Source of the DNA: Eucalyptus grandis
Taxonomy: Eukaryota > Streptophyta > Magnoliopsida > Myrtales > Myrtaceae
DNA length: 64,000 nucleotides
Reading direction: 5' to 3'
Assembly (NCBI RefSeq): GCF_016545825.1
Contig: NC_052613.1
Location: 8,990,001-9,054,000 of the forward strand
Positions within the stretch are counted from its first letter, which is position 1; every line of letters starts with the position of its first letter. Below are positions 12,523 through 24,626 of the stretch, piece after piece. A program made the position numbers and the translations under genes. The notes beneath the pieces are model-generated. The model ran no database searches. It worked only from the letters and a program-made list of their open reading frames with translations, and was not told the origin of the DNA.

Positions 12523-13075
12523 CAAGGTGAGCGATTCTAGCCTCTAGGTTTGGTCCTGAAGCTTAAAACTTACTTGTTGGAATTGGTTCCAAATTTTTGG
12601 AACTGAAAACCTGAAACCCACTATGCATATTCTGGAATGTAGAACTTACCTAGTCATTAGTTTTAAAGTCTACCTAGGCTCCAATTGTATTCTTAGTTGA
12701 ACGATTGTAGTGAACCACCACATCTAATTATCACCATTTGTCGTTACAGTCCACTAATCATAATTTATATTTAAACACATAAAAAATATGAAATATTAAT
12801 AAGGTAAAAATCATATATGACTAGATATGGAAGTTCATATTAGTGGTTCTAAATTACATGCTCATAATCGAACACCATAGAATACCACAAGGTTGTGTGA
12901 AGAGATAAAATAAGAAACACACAAAGACTTACTCTTGGAACCTTCTTGTCGGAATTTGTTCCCCAATTTTTAGAACTTGGCACATACCCTACTTACAGTG
13001 AAACCTGGAATTGAACCAGTGAAAATTGATTTGGTTCTCTAGTTCCCAATTATACCTTGAAACTATGCATATCCT
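12523..13075. mobile_element. Degenerate inverted-repeat element related to the 24093-24626 element
   Basis: The left part has 'AAGGTGAGCGATTCTAG' followed by 'TTGGTTCC' and 'GGAACTGAAAACC' motifs. The right part, read in reverse, gives a 'GCATAGTTTCAAGGTA' stretch, which also starts the hAT-like element at 24093. The similarity supports an old copy of that family. The boundaries are approximate. Confidence 0.5.
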
Positions 13076-13300
13076 TATAACAAACCAGCATCTTGATGCA
13101 ATTGGTACCATCTAACAACCAATCCATGGTTTAACACTATTATGGACCATGGTCAAGTCCAAAGGTTTGTTTTTTTTCTTTAACATATTCACACCGACTG
13201 GTACTCATGGAAGAATGTCCTATCGAGGAGAGAGTATCTTATTTTTCGATTACATAGCTGACGTGGTGCAACCGATCAATTACACTACTTGCACAAAATA

Positions 13301-13776
13301 TATTGGGGTTTCATGAATCATGTATAAGTAAAATTAACAAAAGAACGCACGAACAATGCCTTCACAGAATCATGTATTGTGTTCTTGTGTTGTCTTTGAG
13401 AAGCAAGAAAGAAAATGATTTTCTCTCATTCGGGCCATGACTAAAACATCAAGAATACGGTAGATTGTCTCCACGAGATTGCTAGCACGATCATAGTGGT
13501 GAATATTCGAAAGTTCTCTCTTCCGTTCGACATCCGTTGTTGGTGTGTCTGAACTAGAGATCCGACGTTTGTGGGGCTCAAACTGTAGAACATTCGAACA
13601 AATTTGTATAAAGCGCACTTTAAGAAGTAATTCGTTTAATTCCCTTTTTATATTCAGATTTTTTTATTAAAACGCACGAACAACGGCTTCGAAGAATCAT
13701 GTATAAAATATATCATCTTGTTTCCGCTGCATTCTTTTGTTAATTTTACTTATACATGATTCATGAAACCCCAATA
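13301..13776. repeat. Perfect 45-bp inverted repeat around about 385 bp of LTR-like sequence
   Basis: The sequence at 13301-13345 is the exact reverse complement of 13732-13776 (core: TTTTGTTAATTTTACTTATA). The right arm is followed by TAGTGGTATC, which resembles the primer-binding region after a copia 5' LTR, and it is preceded by 'GTTTCCGCTGCATTC', typical of LTR 3' ends. A direct repeat ('AACGCACGAACAA', about 13344 and 13671) overlaps the arms. This looks like two LTR ends joined head to head by rearrangement. Confidence 0.75.
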
Positions 13777-14919
13777 GTGGTATCTATACATGCACGATAT
13801 CGTGCATTTGCTGACCATCCAAGTTTCATGCATGTGCTTCGTGCCCATGCGGGAAGCTTTAAATATTATTTTTTATTAGTTATTAAAAGGTATTAATTAA
13901 TTAAACGAATAATTAATTAATCAATCTCTTTTAAAAAATAAAAAGAACATAATCTTTATATGTACATTTGGGAATACATTAACATATATTTACATTAGGC
14001 ATGTATATGGATCATATGCAAATAAGCTCGTGACTATAATACAAATTAAATTAAATCTTATTTGATTTAATTTCAAATCGACTCAATTCGATTGTAGTAG
14101 TTGCAAACACATTTGCAACAATATTTTTTTCTTGTTCCATGTTATCCTAATTGTTTATGGTGTGTGACATTCCTAGGTCCATCACTACGCTGGTAGTAAG
14201 ACTTGTACTAACACATTAATACTCTCAAAAGAATTAATTGTCCCGATTAATCTTTTAGGTTTTACAAGCCATGATTGACATCTAGCAATATATCATGACT
14301 ACCCAAATAGTGGGAATACTTTAAGAACATAATGAACTTGTCAGTTTTAGCTACAGTGTAATTCAATTTTTCTGTCTTACTATGTCCTGATCAAATAAAG
14401 ACCATGGAATATTTGTCAAGTCACTAATTTGATCATATGCACAAATCTAATTGACATGCATTTTATTTTAGACATAAATAATTTATTCTCAATTACAACC
14501 CTGGCCGAGGATTTCAATGCAGTGTCATAATTAGATCGCATAGGACATCATTATAATACCTTGCATGTAACAAGGAGACATATTTCATATTGCGCACACG
14601 TGCAACTTCATATATGAACAAACTATGACCATCAGGTGTAAAGACAGATCAACGACTCGGCATTATGTGTACCCATGAACCATAGTTGTTCAACACACAA
14701 GTTAATATTGTGCCTTAGGTCTAAGGATTAACAATTAGACATTGACCACGCTAAAAACTTCCATGTCGCTAATCGTTTCATATGCGTCACGTTTAGTGAA
14801 CTTGTCTAATACAAATATCAGTGTTCTAACTCAGGCATCATAATACCCAATGCCATGTGACTCATCATTCCCTTAAATATCCAATACTTAATGGCGAAGT
14901 TAAGAACATACCGGTCTCA
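13777..14919. other. Internal non-coding sequence of a decayed LTR retrotransposon
   Basis: This AT-rich, gene-free stretch lies between the LTR-like end at 13776 and the copia polymerase remnant that begins near 15425. Its phrases (for example 'CCTTAGGTCTAAGGATTAAC') resemble spacer sequence of large plant LTR elements. I see no coding segment in it. Confidence 0.4.
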
Positions 14920-14927
14920 ACAGGATT

Positions 14928-15127
14928 TTTTTTTTTTTTTATATTTTTTTTATGACCCGGGAATCCTCGTATAGCCGGTAGCCGGCGAGGTAAACCTAGG
15001 GGGACGTAGCAGAGGACCCACCACCCCGACATCCCACTTAAAACACCAAATGCTTCCATTGGGTTTCGAACCCCTCACATTTGGGGAATGATCAATGGAG
15101 CTCTTATCCAGCGTAGCCACCACAGCC
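14928..15127 (-). mobile_element. tRNA-derived SINE, minus orientation, 8-bp target duplication
   Basis: A poly(T) run at the left (14928-14950) is the A-tail of a minus-strand insertion. The flanks carry the duplication ACAGGATT (14920-14927 and 15128-15135). On the minus strand the head reads 'GTGGCTACGCTGGATAAGAG' and a box B-like 'GAGGGGTTCGAAACCC' (15061-15076 in reverse). The tail side reads 'CCCGGGTCATAAAA'. It is inserted within the LTR retrotransposon remnant. Confidence 0.85.
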
Positions 15128-15424
15128 ACAGGATTATTAATATCCACTCAATAATCCATCGACTGGGAATGATTTAAAGATTTAGTCTAACTATGAACCC
15201 GTCACATATATATTCTTAACGTCTCAAGAATAGGTCTAGTTGCAACTGATTTTATGGAATCATTCATAAATATAAAATAATTGGACAAATGAATGAATAC
15301 GTCATTGCCATTAATTAAATAATAATAATGAAAGGACAGTTAAAATCCCTAATATGTAACTATTACATAGTAGTTTTATGGTATACATCCAATAATATAT
15401 TCAGTAACCAAACTTGGGATTCTT

Positions 15425-15935
15425 CTTTCTGAGAAGTGTAAAATGGAAATGACCACTTATTGCGATGTGAATTATACGACCTATCTGATGAGCAAAAGAT
15501 CCATCACATGTTTCTGTATTAAATTAGGAAAATCTCTACTCTCGTGGAAGACAAAGAAATAGCAAATTATTTCATTATCCTCAGCAGAAGCAGAATATCG
15601 AGTTGTGGCAAAAACCACCTATGAAATGGTGTAGTTACAAGGCTTGCTTCAAGATCTTAGGGTACAAATTAAAGGACCAATCAAATTATTTTTGACAATG
15701 ACGCAACCCTTATACTTGCATCTAACCCCATGGTGCACGAAAGAATGAAGCATATAGAGGTGGATTGCCATTTCACTCTAGAGAAATTCAAGAGAAAGTA
15801 ATTGAGACAAGAGGGATTGAGACTATAGAAAAGCCTGTGGGCATCTTCACCAAACCTCTATGTCAGAGATAGTATGCATATCTATTGAGTAAGTTAGGCG
15901 TCTCGGACATCTACAAGTCACCGGCTTGAGGGGGT
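15425..15935 (+). pseudogene. Ty1/copia reverse transcriptase-RNase H remnant with polypurine tract
   Basis: Translated pieces match the copia RNase H end in order: 'LGKSLLSWKTKKQ', 'SSAEAEYRVVAKTTYEMV', 'LQGLLQDL', then frameshifted 'MKHIEVDCHF', 'FTKPL' and 'LLSKLGVSDI' segments. The frame is broken by stops and indels, so no active protein can be made. It is followed by a polypurine tract (TTGAGGGGG, near 15925-15935) and a TGTTG that would start the 3' LTR. The parent element copied itself through RNA; this copy is dead. Confidence 0.9.
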
Positions 15936-15938
15936 TTG

Positions 15939-16370
15939 TTGAAAAATATGCGCAAGCCTTTTGATTTAATTTGGATTGAGATCAATATACTGAATCAATT
16001 AAGACCAATTTAATATCGAATTTGATTTGTAGAATACATTATTACCTTTTCCTACATACACATTGTACAATAATATGGAGCATGTACATTGAAACGATAA
16101 GTAATAGAAAAGTACAAAAAATTTCCCTCACAAATTCTATTATTCTCTTCTCCTTGTCTTGGGTTTCTTGCTTTCTTTCAAATTTTCCGCCGTCCCTATT
16201 TGTGGATTGAATTCAAAGTGATGGTCCGATGCTGTTCGAAGAAACCACCACAAGATTACTAGGATTTGTCCACTAGTTTATTATATCTCTACTTTGTTCA
16301 AAGCTCACTTAGGGGTTATTACTCGCAATCCATGCAATCTGCATAGTACTATCTTGCATTTTCGAAAGAT
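15939..16370 (+). mobile_element. Probable 3' LTR of the copia remnant (right end uncertain)
   Basis: The sequence begins TGTTGAAAAATATGCGC directly after the polypurine tract, as expected for a copia LTR. It contains a 'TTCTATTATTCTCTTCTCC'-like segment. I could not match its right end to a left LTR, so the extent is a guess. Confidence 0.45.
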
Positions 16371-17837
16371 GTTAAAAGTATTTTGGACAAAGCAGAGCGC
16401 TCTCAGATTGCAACATGCAACGTCTCGTCAAAGATGAGAATCGATATCCAGCTCAAGATCGCAAAACACGATCGTACCCGACACTCCAACTGAACGAGCC
16501 ATGTGACCTCAAAACAGCCAATGGCAAACGTCTGCAACAGCGAAGGGGAAAAACGTGGATTCTGCAAACCTCCAAAGCCACGACAGATGTCTCTCCCCAA
16601 GCTTCCAAAAGGGTCATTCAAGACGTGCCTGGCTCGCGGAGAAATCGCAGGGGAGATGGGGACAAAAGAAGAGAGTCCCTCTCGGGCCTGGGGATCATGG
16701 CCGTCCGTCCGCTCGTACCTTGTTTTGGAACGACATCGGACGACTAGGGTTCGGAGTTTCGTGCACCTTGTCGGTTTCCCGTGGCTGTCCTCTTGACCGA
16801 AAACCTTGGACGAACGTTTTGATTATGGGAATATTTGTACGGCTGAATCTTCTCCCATAGATTTCGTGGACAGGAGCCTCCCTGCGCAATTAGAAGCAAA
16901 ACCCCATGTTTTGATCTTCAGATAACAGTGATGTACTAAACAACATAGAAGCCATTCAATTCGATAAGATGGTTTATGCCGTCGAGTATGGTTGGCTTAG
17001 TGATCTCGCGTTTGCTGTCTTTCAGATGTCAGAAGTGTGAGTCATAATTTAACGGATCTCTGGACTGCTTGGGTTGAGTCTTGAGCACCGTGGTCTCGAT
17101 CTCACGTGAAGAGGATTACAAATTATTGAGACGGCAACGAGATGGAGTTTGCCATCAAGGATTATATGGGCGAAAATGGTTGATTCCACGTTGAGTATGA
17201 GACTTTAATGACACAAGGTGGTCATAGCCCGTCCTTCAGGCATCCTTTTCACCAATCGAAAGAGTATGCACCATGTTGCTAATGCTCAAATCTCACACTA
17301 AGCTACATGCCTTGTGTAACAGATTGACAAGCTTGCGCATCACGAGAAGAATAAATCAAAACTATGTCATTTCAAACGTAAAACCGATGAAAATAAAGAT
17401 TAATCATAATGCATATATCAACAGTAAACTCCATCAAAAAAGGTGACAGATCAGTAGTGTCTTGGATAGCTGGTGCAAGCAAAAGCAATCACGGGGCGTG
17501 CCTCAACAGTGCATAAGATGCCCATTGATTGCTACCCTCCCATGAGAATGAGGACAAAAACCACCAAAAGCTCAGCCGTATATCTTATGAACCCATTTGG
17601 AAGATTCCCATGAATGAATCGTGGTGTCTCTTCCTGCTGCTGATGCTTTCCTCTGACCTGTCATGTCATCTTACCTCAGCTCCTTCGCAAGGTGGTGACG
17701 AGCTAGTATTTAAAGGAAGCAACGGCGGAAGGCGAAACAGCACATCTCTGTGATATCATCTCATCCTCTCCTCTCCAGGAAATTTTAATGCTATCTACTA
17801 AATTTAATCAGTTTCTCTGGTGTGCGGAAGGCCATAC
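16371..17837. other. Spacer upstream of MIR319; no protein gene supported
   Basis: GC-richer DNA at 16400-16900 carries several overlapping open frames on both strands with no family motif. 17100-17700 has no coding signal. The last part is likely the MIR319 promoter. Confidence 0.5.
17707..17716 (+). promoter_or_regulatory. TATA-like box upstream of MIR319
   Basis: TATTTAAAGG lies about 130 bases before the hairpin, a plausible distance for a plant pri-miRNA start some 30 bases downstream of the box. The support is positional only. Confidence 0.5.
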
Positions 17838-18066
17838 AAAGGGTAGGGAGCTCCTTTCAGTCCAATACAGAGGGCTGAGACTCGGACCGAGCTGCCATCT
17901 CATGCACCAGGCTATGCTCAATCGTTTCGGCCACTAGTTGGAGGGATCAATCGGGTTGGCTAACCAATCAATCAAAGGTTGAGTCTAGCTAAGTGCATGG
18001 TGTGGGAGCAACTCCTTCCGTTGTGCTCCGCTCATTGATTGGACTGAAGGGAGCTCCTATAGCACC
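17838..18066 (+). ncRNA. MIR319: MIR319 primary hairpin
   Basis: The 3' arm contains TTGGACTGAAGGGAGCTCCT at 18039-18058, the miR319 mature sequence (the miR159 sister begins TTTGGATTGAAGG, so the C in GGACTG separates them). The 5' arm at 17844-17865 reads TAGGGAGCTCCTTTCAGTCC and pairs with it almost completely. A second inner stem is visible: 'CATGCACC' near 17898 pairs with the 'GTGCATGG' near 17993. A stem of about 200 bases with the mature RNA near the base of the 3' arm is the known MIR319 shape, processed from the loop side. miR319 directs cleavage of CIN-class TCP mRNAs and so controls leaf growth and petal development. No TCP gene lies in this window. Confidence 0.93.
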
Positions 18067-18997
18067 TCTCATTTTGGCTTCAGCATATAATTATCATGTT
18101 CTTGGCTTGCATATGCATATTAATATTGCTGTTCCTATATGTTGCCTGTTTGACTAATCTCTTCTTTTTTCATCTGATTTATTGGTCAAGAAAGAAGTCC
18201 AAAGAGAAGAGGAAGCGTTTCGATGCTGGGGAAACGAGATTTGCTGCCCAATGACAGGTTCCACCACCTTAAATATTGAACGGGAGCCGATAATATATGT
18301 GAGGGCCGCCATCGAATCAAGCCAAACCATGCACACAGCGATGTAGATGACACTTGATCTTTATCATCCAAGCCTGCCTAAGTGAGAGCGATTTCAGCCT
18401 CTCCCATGAGGCCGTAGCATAATGTTTTCCCTTTCTCTTATACCTTTTCTGATGATATTATTATGGTTGGTTTATTACGCCAGCCGAGCCTTTGTTCTTT
18501 GGCACAGTACCTGTTGCAGCGCAGAAGCAGCAGCGAGAGTGCTTCTCGCAGTCGATGACCCATGAAAGCGAAAACCGGTGGCCTGCTTCGGAGTGCAAAC
18601 TCAACCCGTGTAGAGATGGTGAAGAGGCGCATAACACAAGCAAAGCTCGGTACACGCGGACATTTCAGGACTGCAGTGATGAACTGAAAGAAGCAGGACC
18701 TAATGAGAAAGATCTCCAAGTGGGTTTCTAAGATCATGAAGCCTTGCGACAATGATTCAATGCAAACTTGGGTTTTGGTGACGGATCATAGTCACCTCAT
18801 CAGCAAGTTCAGTAGAGCTAGGGTTTCTTGTTTTGGATCATGTGTTGGGATTGAAATTTCCTTGTAAATCCAGGATTCAAAATCTTAGGATCCAACGAGA
18901 TGTAGAGCTCCTTGAAATTTTGGTATTGAAAGGTTGGGAACTGCACTTTGCAAATGGCGGGGGATTTGTTTCCTTCTTTTCCATCTCAAGAAACGCA
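18067..18997. other. Downstream part of the MIR319 transcript and spacer
   Basis: No coding gene is supported. The region 18440-18760 has overlapping open frames on both strands without motifs. The pri-miR319 transcript probably ends within the first few hundred bases. Confidence 0.4.
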
Positions 18998-19777
18998 GGG
19001 CTCGTTTGGTTCAGTTTTGAGGAAATTACCCTTGAAAGATTGCAAATACCTTCGAGGTAAAGGGATTTTCCAAAATGTTACATCGTTTGGTAAATTATAA
19101 TATCAAGTAGCATTGAAAAATAACTTTAGCAAAAACACCGTTTGGCAAAACTTGCATTTATAATTAGCTTTTACTATTTTTTTTTAAGTCTGAAAATAAA
19201 ATTTGGCGGTCGGCTAACTGCCGGCTAACCATTGACCAACTGCTGGACGACCAATTTGGCCGCCGGATCGTAAGATCGGGCCTCCCGATGACTAGATTTG
19301 GCCGTCGGACCACCAGATTTGGCCTCCTGACGACCAAATCTGGCGACTGAGGTCATGACCTCAGGCAACATCGCTTGGTCGCGCGAGCCAGGTGACGATG
19401 CCTAAGGTTTGGGCGACCTCAGGCGGCGTTGCTTGGTTCGCACGTGCCAGGCGATGCCGCCTGGGTCATGGGTCGCGCCACCCCGGGTGGTGGACACCGG
19501 GGATGCTCGACCCCCACACGATGGTGGCGATTACCGGAGAAGCCAAACTCTCAGGCAGCGGGGAAGAAGATGAACAGTAATGGTGATGAACAGTAAACTT
19601 GCATCTCTGAAATGCCCAATGCTCAAAGCTGGTCTTCCCCAGCATTCAGTTTTTGATATTTAGAATGCCAGCATTTCCCAAATAAGCATTCAAAAACCCT
19701 TGCCAAACACAAAAAAATTTCCCCATGGGGCTTTTGGGGGCTCAAACCCCCTTGGGAAAGCCCAACCAAACGGGGCC
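18998..19777. mobile_element. Inverted-repeat element with GGGCTCGTTTGGTT ends (Harbinger/Tourist-like)
   Basis: The left end GGGCTCGTTTGGTT and the right end, read inward as GGCCCCGTTTGGTT, match at 12 of 14 positions. Both ends are flanked by GCA, a possible 3-bp target duplication. The core (19200-19570) is GC-rich, with repeated 'GGCCGCCGGA'/'TTTGGCC' phrases. A short terminal repeat and a 3-bp duplication fit the PIF/Harbinger style, though GCA is not the usual TWA target. No transposase is present. Confidence 0.6.
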
Positions 19778-21207
19778 GCAATTGATTCCTTTTATTCACG
19801 GAATATCATAGGATCAATCAACAAAATTCATTTGATCATTGTTTAATACTATATTTTCTCAAAAGAATAGTACTTTGATATCGCATGACAAATAAAATTT
19901 TTAAAAAAGGAATTTTAAAGTACCGACACTTAAAACTTTTTCTAAGGTCTCTCGTGCATTTTACAAAAATTAAGAGAACAATAGAATCTGACTCCTAAAT
20001 ATGAATATCGCTATCGTGTAATTTCGCATTCGTATTGCATCTAGATACTATAAGTTTTTTTTTTTTTTTTTTTTAAAGGAATGGCATGTCCTCATAGAAT
20101 TAAACACAGATCTGGACGTAAATTTCATCCAAATTGGCCCAAAGTGCAAAACGAGCTTGAATTCAGACGAAAGGGGCTTCAAATTCATTTCAATTTTTAA
20201 GATCGAACCCACGTGAGCCCGGCCTATATGTCAATATCGGCCACGCCCACTTCTTATCTCGCTTGGTGGAATGATTTCATTTGCGATTCTTGTTGAATTA
20301 AAACACAAGATGAGAACATTTAGCCAGTACTAGATAGGAAATGTGGACTTGACCAAAATAGGCTGGAAAAAAAATAAAAAATAAAAAGGTGGGGAAAAAT
20401 AAAAATAATAATTTCAAAAATAATTTCATCTTTTGAATAAACAATTCAACCATAAATTCACATATCCTCGAAAGGGAAAGATACAAATCTAAAGGGGGAC
20501 TGAACTGAACAAGAGGAATCAAAAAGAGGAAAAGGCCAAAAATCTAAAGAGGGCTGAAGCAAAGCTGGCGTGGCCGTATACAAAGAAAGCAAAAAGCAAA
20601 CGGAGGAATCCTGCGTTGGTCGTGTTCTCAAGGTGGAAAAATCTGAAATTCTTGTCCCTAACATTTCGATTAATTCAATCGCATGGATCTACTAATCGGC
20701 AACAAAAAAATTGCCTGATCACCTAGATGAACATATGAACCAAGTTAAATTAGACTATTAACATAATCACGGTTAAAAAAAGACTATTAACATAATCAAG
20801 TTTATGGTCTTAATTTTATTTGGTTATGTAGGAAGCGACGTTTCTAATTGATTCTAAAAGGTTAGTGACAACTTGTCTCATGTAGAATTTTTTAGGATAA
20901 TTCTGAAATTAAAAATAAGTCAAATATCGTGTGAGATAAAGACTTAAGAGAGTCTGCGCTTAATCAAGAGCCGTGAGCCCACCTTTCCTCTAAATTCCCA
21001 TGGTAACGGAAGGTTGTGACAATCGTGGTTGCACTAGGAAGGGCTGGGCCTACTTTGGGACCGTTTGAGCCCGAGTGCAAGCTGAATATCCTTAGATAGT
21101 TTAGAATGTTTTATTGAGTGGATAATAAAAGATAAAAATAGAAAAGATGAAAAATGAAAACATTTAGATTATAGTTAGGTGTATCTTGCATTATATGAAT
21201 AGGAATT
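19778..21207. other. AT-rich spacer; no gene seen
   Basis: It contains a poly(T) run near 20056-20075 and short unconnected open frames. No splice-connected or motif-bearing frame was found. Confidence 0.5.
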
Positions 21208-21880
21208 TAATATTATGAAACACCCTAAATTAATACATCTATAATAAATTTATCATAAATTAATCCCAAATTGATACACCCATAACAAATTTACCTAAAA
21301 CTTAATAAATTTACCCTCTATTAACTTTCGTCAAATTTTATCATCAAATTTTCTGACATGAATGACACATGGCGATGTGTTATAGTGATGTGACAAGTCC
21401 ACGTGGAAATCCATAGTATTAATGTTATGAAAATCCTAAATTTGTCACAAGAGTTCCATTAAATTTATTATAAGAATACCGTTAAATTTATCGTACAAAT
21501 ATATTAGTTTTATGTGGATATCCATGTGGACTCGCTACATTACCATGTGTCATCTAGGTAAGCAAATTTAATAATAAAATTTGACGAAAAGTGTATCCAG
21601 TTTGGGGAGTTTGGGGTAAATTTTACTTGTTTGGGATTTTACGTGATAAAAAAATTAGTTTATGGTAAATCACAAGAGTACCAATTGGGATTTTTAGTAG
21701 TAAAAAATTAGTTTGGGGTAAATTTATTACAGATATACTAACTTGGGTTTTCATGGTCAAATAATTAATTTTGGATAAATTTATCACATGTATACCAATT
21801 TTGGATTTTTTATAGCAAAGAAATTAGTTTATGGTAATTTTATCATAAATATATTAATTTGGGGTTTTTCATAATATTAA
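21208..21880. mobile_element. Foldback element with TTAATATTATGAAA termini
   Basis: The ends TTAATATTATGAAA (21208) and its inverted partner TTTTTCATAATATTAA (about 21865-21880) continue into a longer imperfect inverted repeat ('CCTAAATTAATA' / 'TATTAATTTGGGG'). The interior repeats the phrase 'TTTGGGGTAAATTTAT' and its complement several times. It is non-coding and probably a Mutator-like foldback. Confidence 0.65.
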
Positions 21881-22260
21881 CTCTTTAGTTTTGTTATTTT
21901 AATCTTGTCATATATAAAATTAATATCTCGTCACTTAGTTTGAGGAATTTATATTTATTAATTTAGTGTACCTTTACTTTTTATGCATAGCTCATCGAGT
22001 TCTGTCCCAAGCCTTAATAATGTGGTGTTGAATAAAGGCTCGGGTTATTCTTTTTCTCATAAATTATTTTCTTTATTATTGCTTGGCTTGACTATTCGTT
22101 GTTTAAATATCCATTTATGATAACTTGGATTTTTATGTTGTTTATTTTAATGAAAAAGTCCAACAATTTTTTTTTTTAAAAAAGTGACAAAGTATCATAT
22201 GGTTGTGGTTGATGAGTGACTTTTAGATGTAATTGTTTCCTTTATGAAGTTGGTACTAAT

Positions 22261-22753
22261 TAGGGGTGTGCATGGTCCGGGCGGGCGGTTCCCAACCTAG
22301 AACCGGGAACCGCCCGCTAAGGACCGGTTTTGAAAAATTGGAACTAGGATCCACCCGTTTGTTGCATGGATCCATCCGGGAACCGGATCGTCGGTCCGGT
22401 TTGGTTCCCGAGTGGATCCATGGAACCGATCTTGACATGAAACAATTTTGGTTTTCAACATAGAACGGTCAGGTCTATGAGTTGGGAAGGAGGAGGAGGA
22501 GGTCTATGGTTGGGTTTTCAACATAGAACGGTTGCAAGGGGGCAAACAGCAGCGGCGGATTGTTGGCAAAGGGGGCTTGGAGTGAGGGGGTGGATAGCAA
22601 CGAGGGGGAGATAGCGAGGCGGAGGAGCAAGCGGATGTGGCGGGTGGTGGGCGCGACGCGGGGCGAATAGCGGCGGCGGAGGAGCAAAGAAAGAGCGGCT
22701 GACATCAACGCTCGGGAAGGAATCGAAATGGCGATAGGATTAGGAGGAACCAA

Positions 22754-22814
<61 letters not shown>

Positions 22815-23070
22815 GAAGATGAAGGAAGTGAGGAGATGAGATTTAATCGAGAGTTTCTTTTAGTAATTTTTTGTAATATTAAAAAGGTTCGATTTCGTCC
22901 GGTGGGTGGGCGGCGAGATCCGCCCATGGAACCGGGAACTGACCGGTACCCACCGGTTCGAAAAATTGGAACTAGGAACCGGACTGGTTCCCTCAAGAAC
23001 TGCCGGTTCTGGGTGGTTCCGGGAGGTTCCGGGAGGTTCGAGCAGTTTTTTGGTATTTTTCACACCCCTA
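22261..23070. mobile_element. Non-autonomous hAT element (family B) interrupted at its right duplication
   Basis: The termini are TAGGGGTGTGCATGG at the left and CACACCCCTA at the right. The left target duplication is GTACTAAT (22253-22260). Its right copy is split: GTAC at 23071-23074 and TAAT at 24089-24092, separated by the next hAT element. Sub-terminal 'GGAACCGG' blocks occur in inverted orientation. It contains a GA microsatellite. No transposase is encoded. Confidence 0.85.
22756..22812. repeat. GA dinucleotide microsatellite
   Basis: An uninterrupted GA run of nearly 60 bases lies inside the hAT element. It is likely length-polymorphic. Confidence 0.95.
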
Positions 23071-23074
23071 GTAC

Positions 23075-24080
23075 TAGGGGTGAGCATGGTCCGGGTTAGT
23101 CCGGGCCACCCCCTAACCCTAGGACCAACCCGTACGGTGTCGGTCCTCAATTTTTAGGACCGAGGACCGACCCTATTGAGCTGGGACCAAGGACCGGACC
23201 GACCCAATGGGTTCGGTCCGGTTCGTGGTCAACCCCGGACCGATCAATAAGTTTTTTCTTCTTATTTTTTATACTCCCTAAAAAAACAAACTTATAAATT
23301 CAAATTACACATCCATCAATAATGCGGTATTGTGCAACTAAACTATAAATACCAATACATATTTAGCAAATTTAAGATGACACAATAATAGAAATTTCGT
23401 ACCTATTAACCGCTCATCGAGATATGGGGCAAGATGGAAAGTTTTTGTAATCATCTATCTTTAATATTCATAACACCATATGCAAAAGCGTTTTCCTGCA
23501 TTTGATCATGTAGAGTCCACTCAACTAAAAAATGATCTTCACACCACTTGACTAGCAAACTGTAGTACTACTCTACTCTTCAAAAACTTCTACCATTTGA
23601 CACAAATTGAAAAGCAAAATGCAGCTGAAATTCATTAGTAAAATACAATTAAACCATAAAAAATTCAAAATACTTAATATAAACCATGAATATATAACTT
23701 CACATCTTGTTAATTCACTTAAACTTCTAAACACTTGAAAATAAAACAAACGACACATAATTAATACTCAACAAAAGTTTTAAATTGAAATTACTATTAG
23801 TGCTATTGATAGAACATCTCAATATAATATAATATAACAACATTTTATTTAGGTTTGAATATATAAAATAATTATAAATAATATAATATAATATACAGGG
23901 TTGGTCCAGGGTTGGACCGACCTAAAACTCTGAGGACCGAGAACCAATCCGCACAATGTTGGTCTTGGAATTTCATGACCAAGGACCGACCCAGTCCCCT
24001 TGGGAACCGAACCAGGACTGGCAGAGTTGGGCCGGTCCGGGGGGTCGGTCCGAGTCGACCTAGACCGCTGCTCACCCCTA
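23075..24080. mobile_element. Non-autonomous hAT element (family A) nested in the end of the previous one
   Basis: It starts TAGGGGTGAGCATGG and ends GCTCACCCCTA, with the exact 8-bp duplication CCTAGTAC (23067-23074 and 24081-24088). That duplication consists of the last four bases of the family B element plus the first half of its target duplication, so this copy inserted later. Sub-terminal motifs match the element at 10377-11363. The interior (23270-23900) is AT-rich and non-coding. Confidence 0.88.
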
Positions 24081-24092
24081 CCTAGTACTAAT

Positions 24093-24626
24093 TAAGGGTG
24101 AGCATGGTTTCAAGGTAGAACTTAAAACTTGAGAATCAGATTAGTGGGAACCTATAGATTTTGGGTTTCAAGATATGTAAAGTAGGTTTTAGGTTCCAAA
24201 AAATGAAAACTTGTTTCAATGGGTAAGTTCCGAAATCTTAGTTGGAGGAACCTAGAATCTGAAATAAGTTTTAATGTTTTTCTTAGTCCATGTCTACATG
24301 CGATCCTCCGATATTCAATACCGTTCAATAATAAATGTATAATTTGAAAACACTAGTTTGAATTTTCATTTTATGACTAAAATTTTACTTTATTAATGTT
24401 CATATTTTCGTTTGTCTAAATATAAGTTATGATTAGTTAATTATAATTGTTAAAATAATAATATAGGTAGAACCTAGGTGTATCCTATAACCTATGATAA
24501 GGTAAGTTCTAAGTTTTAGGATATGCAAGAGAGGTTCCAGATTCCAAAAAATAAGAAACCTATTCCAACAAATAAGTTCTAAGTTCTAGATAGAACTTAT
24601 ACGGAATTTGGAACCGCTCACTCCTA
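24093..24626. mobile_element. hAT-like element (family C) adjacent to the nested pair
   Basis: The left end TAAGGGTGAGCATGG and right end GCTCACTCCTA are inverted. TACTAAT flanks both sides (24086-24092 and 24625-24631), partly overlapping the termini, so the exact boundary is uncertain by one or two bases. The interior carries 'GGTTCCA' and 'AAGTTCTA' repeats. Confidence 0.65.

Noticed and set aside
15425..15935. A functional copia polyprotein
   Set aside because: Several stops and frame changes break the RNase H segment, and the rest of the polyprotein is absent.
22475..22996. A 173-codon minus-strand frame rich in Ser-Leu
   Set aside because: It is generated by the GA microsatellite inside a hAT element; there is no domain outside the repeat.
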